DNA of 64,000 nt from Pilatotrama ljubarskyi (taxonomy: Eukaryota > Basidiomycota > Agaricomycetes > Polyporales > Polyporaceae). Positions within the stretch are counted from its first letter, which is position 1; the number at the start of each line of letters is the position of its first letter. The notes beneath the pieces are model-generated. The model worked only from the letters and a program-made list of their open reading frames with translations. It was not told where the DNA came from and ran no database searches. This document shows positions 60,901-64,000 of this stretch, in pieces. The stretch covers positions 62,001 through 126,000 of the forward strand of contig MU277743.1 of assembly GCA_022385805.1 (NCBI GenBank), written 5' to 3'. Both the position numbers and the translations under genes were made by a program.

Positions 60901-63877
60901 GTCAGAGGAGAGTCAGAACATGCAGCTGATGCGCGCCGACGTCAAGATCGGAGGACCCACCATCTTCATCTTCATTGACGAGGCTACTGAGGGCTGGCCG
61001 TTTACAATTGAGAACGATAGTGATTACGCCTTCAGCTTCTCTCAAACGGTACGTGAGTCACACTCCTGATATACAAACATCTCTGATGTCTATCCCAGGA
61101 TCGTGCTCGAAAGGAAGGGGGCCAGACGGGGAAGCCTGCACCTACGTACACGGTCGCCAGCAAGTCAAGTGTCGACTATGCTTGGGATTATCCAGCTGCT
61201 AGAGACAAGAGGATTGTGCTCGCCGTGAATGGCTCCCGACGCGAAATCGACATCATGGAAATCGGCGATCTCGTGCCTTTCAAGTTCGCGGTCCGTACTA
61301 CGTCCCTTGACCCATCTACTCTGTGTGCTCACCCTCGAAACAGGGCGAGAGAGGCACCAGGACGGTGTCCCTCGACGTTCGAGCAGATGGTCACAGGCAG
61401 GTGCTGCGCATAACAAACTACAACGCGGAGTACAGTCTCTACAAGCCTCGCCGTCGCGATACTGTTTCGTTGGCCCGGCAAGACTCCATGAGCAGCAGTC
61501 AAGATGCTTTCGAAGCAGTACAAGAGACCGTAGCCCCTCTACTGACGGTAGCTTTAGACATTCAAGGCATCGGAGCATCGCTCATCAACAGGCGAATGGT
61601 CGAGGTTGTTTACCTCTCCTTGAATGCTCTGAAGTTCGAATACGCCAATAATCCAGTCGCCCAATCGGTCACGCTGTCTTGCGGGACCCTTCAGATTGAC
61701 AACCAATTGCATGATGCTCTCTTCCCTGTTGTCTTACAGCCGACTCCTATCTCTCAAGAGTCGAAGGCAGTTGCTGCTCTGCCAACAGTTCAAGCCACCA
61801 TGATCTGGCTGAATGACGAGGGTTAGTTTCTCCCCTCTGCTGTGATACCTAGCTGATCAAGTCTCCAGAGCATGGTGTTTTCTTCGTCAAGTATTGCTCA
61901 ATCCTGCTGCAAGCCTTGACGGTAGAAGGGGACGAAGACTTCTTGTTCGCGCTCTACGATCTGACAAAGATCAAAGGCGCGTCATGGGACGAGGGACAAG
62001 AGGAGTGCGTACACAGATCACAGATGCATCACCCCCTGCTGATTCATCATATGTAGCGTGCTCCTCGAGTATCCCGAAGATATTCCAGAGCCCCAGGCCA
62101 CCGCGCGCGGACAAGACTTGTACTTCGAAGTGCTCGAGCTGCAGCCTATCAAACTTTCTATATCCTTCATGCGTACAGAGCGGGTCAGCGGAGAGGAGAA
62201 GTGAGTTATTTTGTCGTGCCTTTGACTCTCATACTCAACATAAATATCAGGCTGAGCCTGCGCAATCCCTTCGCTGTGGTGCTGAATGCACTGACGATGG
62301 CCGTTGGGAACGTCAACGATGCGCCTCTTGAGATGAATGCTCTGGCAATCAAAGATATGCGACTCACATTGCCCGAACTGGAGGAGCGAATCATGCACCA
62401 CTACCGTCAGGAGATTCTTCGTCAACTATACCGGATTCTGGGCTCTGCAGACTTCATCGGCAATCCCGTTGGTCTGTTCACAAACGTCAGCTCTGGTGTC
62501 GCCGACATATTCTACGAGCCATTCAACGGCGTGGTCATGCACGGGAACAAAGAGATCGGCATCGGCATCGCGAAGGTACGGTTTCCCTTTCTTGCTAGTC
62601 TTCGCGACATGGTATAACCAGTATCGCAGGGCGCGGCGAGTTTCGTCAAGAAGACGGTATTCGGGTTCTCGGACAGCTTCACTAAATTCACGAGCAGTGT
62701 CGGGAAAGGTTAGCATGGCTCCTTGAGATTGTGAGGCAGCACCGCTCTAACAAGAAGTAAAGGCTTGTCAGCGACGACCTTTGACTCGGAATACCAGCTG
62801 AAGAGAAGGATGAACCAGCGACGCAATCGCCCTCGTCATGCTATGTTTGTGCTTCCACGTTGAGTACTCTCCAGTGCGCTGACTGTTCACATCATCAATC
62901 AGCTACGGCGTAACCGCCGGTGCAGAGGCGTTAGCCAGCAGCGTAGTCAGCGGAGTAGAAGGCGTTGTTGTAAGTGATATTCCTTTCACCTGCAGCGAGC
63001 TACGAGATCATCATGCACATGTCGAGCAGCTCAAGCCGATCGAGGGTGCGGAATCCGAGGGAGCGAGGGGCTTTTTCAAGGGTGTCGGCAAGGGCTTGAT
63101 TGGGTGAGTGATATGCGCTTTCTCTCCAGAATATCTGCGCTCATTCACTGTAGTGTCGTCACCAAACCGGTCATAGGCGTCTTCGACCTCGCTGCCAACG
63201 TCAGTGAAGGTCAGTAGCATAGTCTCCGGGGTGATACGAACGCCCACCTCATACTGCTTTGCAGGTATCCGCAATACCACGACCGTTTTCGATAATCCAG
63301 CGCGAGACCGTGTCAGGCTGGTGAGGAAATGCGCATTCTATCTATGCTCTCCACCCACTAACGCATTACCCAAGCCTCGCCTAATCCCCGCGGATGGCGT
63401 CCTCGTAGTAAGTGCATTCCAGCGATCAAGGTAGAGCAATTTCTCATGCCTCACGATCTCGACAGCCTTATTCGGAGCGCGAGGCACTGGGGCAGTACTG
63501 GATGAAGGACCTCGAGCAGGGACGATACCGCAATGAAACCTACGTTGCTCACCTCAGTAGGCCGTCCTGTGTCCTCCGTCCCGTGCATACCGCTAACTTC
63601 CCGAGCAGACCTGCCGGGCGGCGACAACGTCGTCCTGCTGACCACAACAAAGGTGCTATCGTTCTGGTCCAACAACCTCAGGCTTGAGTGGGAGCTGCCG
63701 TTCACGCAAGTCCAAGGGGTCACCATCGAGGACACCGGCATCAAGTTCGCGCACAAGGCCGGCAAGGAGCACGACAAGTTCATCTTCATACCCGACAAGA
63801 GCTCCCAGACGTGGTTCTTCTCGCAGATCGCTTCGGTGGTGAAGGCTTTCAATGCTCGGCGACGAATGGACTCCTAG
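51976..63877 (+). CDS. VPS13: VPS13 bridge-like lipid transfer protein
   Basis: A gene of some 12 kb with dozens of short introns. It starts MVWWSDPGKEVLNI, spliced to LFNRVLAPYVENLDMNQV and LRLKKGALDKFRLPVDV, the conserved chorein N-terminus; HLGKLSLSLHWMNL and VEVLVEDVYLLVVP follow. The long middle is the repeated beta-groove (RBG) region. The VAB/SHR-BD adaptor domain spans about 58700-61050 (YRIWNRTGYPLFIWSD; ELENLLPYNLEYRIYD). The APT1/ATG2_C-like region follows (HHYRQEILRQLYRILGSADFIGNPVGLF, given here only to mark 62396-62480; then GARGFFKGVGKGLIG). The C-terminal PH-like domain (NVVLLTTTKVLSFWS...FFSQIASVVKAF) ends at 63877. VPS13 carries lipids between membranes at contact sites (ER, mitochondria, endosome, prospore membrane). 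It seems intact; I did not resolve every exon. Confidence 0.94.
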
Positions 63878-64000
63878 AGCACACGCACACGGCATTCACG
63901 GACAGTATTAGTGTATTGATAGACTGTAACTCATGTACCATGCAAAATGTACCAATGTATGACGACGGCATATATGCGACCGTGCAGAACAATTAGAATG
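63878..64000 (+). other. 3' flank of VPS13
   Basis: Short AT-richer sequence after the VPS13 stop, as expected for a 3' UTR. The window ends here. Confidence 0.6.

Noticed and set aside
48131..63877. A lipid-metabolism gene cluster (elongase, small gene, VPS13)
   Set aside because: Only two genes concern lipids, and they are separated by an unrelated unknown gene with no shared promoter; proximity alone is not evidence.
1..64000. CRISPR arrays, bacterial operons, prophage or a defence system
   Set aside because: The window is clearly a eukaryotic fungal chromosome with spliced genes; no spaced direct-repeat array or prokaryotic gene was seen.

Overview
The window is a piece of a filamentous basidiomycete nuclear genome, most likely an Agaricomycete of the polypore type. 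The evidence is GC-rich coding DNA, genes broken by many introns of about 45-60 bp, dense packing on both strands, a PriA-type secreted protein typical of mushroom-forming fungi, and protein wording (REV3, VPS13, OGT, AP-2 alpha) of basidiomycete type. There is one sequencing gap (31920-32484). Splice sites were read by eye from GT/GC...AG signals, frame continuity and family conservation. Where every exon was traced, total coding length is a multiple of three.

Left part (1-10.3 kb): two secreted-protein genes on the minus strand (an unrecognised small secreted protein and a PriA-like cysteine-rich protein), a stretch without a convincing gene, the PP2A scaffold subunit A on minus, another gene-poor 2 kb, and glucose-6-phosphate 1-epimerase on plus. 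Middle-left (10.8-27.2 kb): REV3 (DNA polymerase zeta) and an AGTRAP-like membrane protein on plus, O-GlcNAc transferase on minus, transaldolase on plus, Mediator subunit 20 on minus.

Middle (27.5-35.2 kb): DPH7 on plus meets a TMEM135-like gene on minus with 56 bp between their stop codons. Then comes a nested transposon structure (a MITE with 3-bp target duplication inside the end of an hAT-type element with 8-bp target duplication; the gap lies in the hAT element), then a DysF/Pex24-type gene on minus and the HscB/Jac1 co-chaperone on plus, divergent with 100 bp between start codons.

Right part (35.6-64 kb): a DEAH/RHA helicase and AP-2 alpha adaptin on plus, a PH-C2-RasGAP protein, an ELO fatty-acid elongase and a small unrecognised gene on minus, and a 12-kb VPS13 lipid-transfer gene on plus.

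The genes are mainly housekeeping functions: DNA damage tolerance, signalling, translation-factor modification, Fe-S assembly, vesicle traffic and lipid transport. They do not form an obvious pathway cluster. The most noteworthy structures are the nested transposons, two well-supported GC-AG introns (a third is possible), and very tight divergent and convergent gene pairs. I did not find a convincing new multi-gene system.
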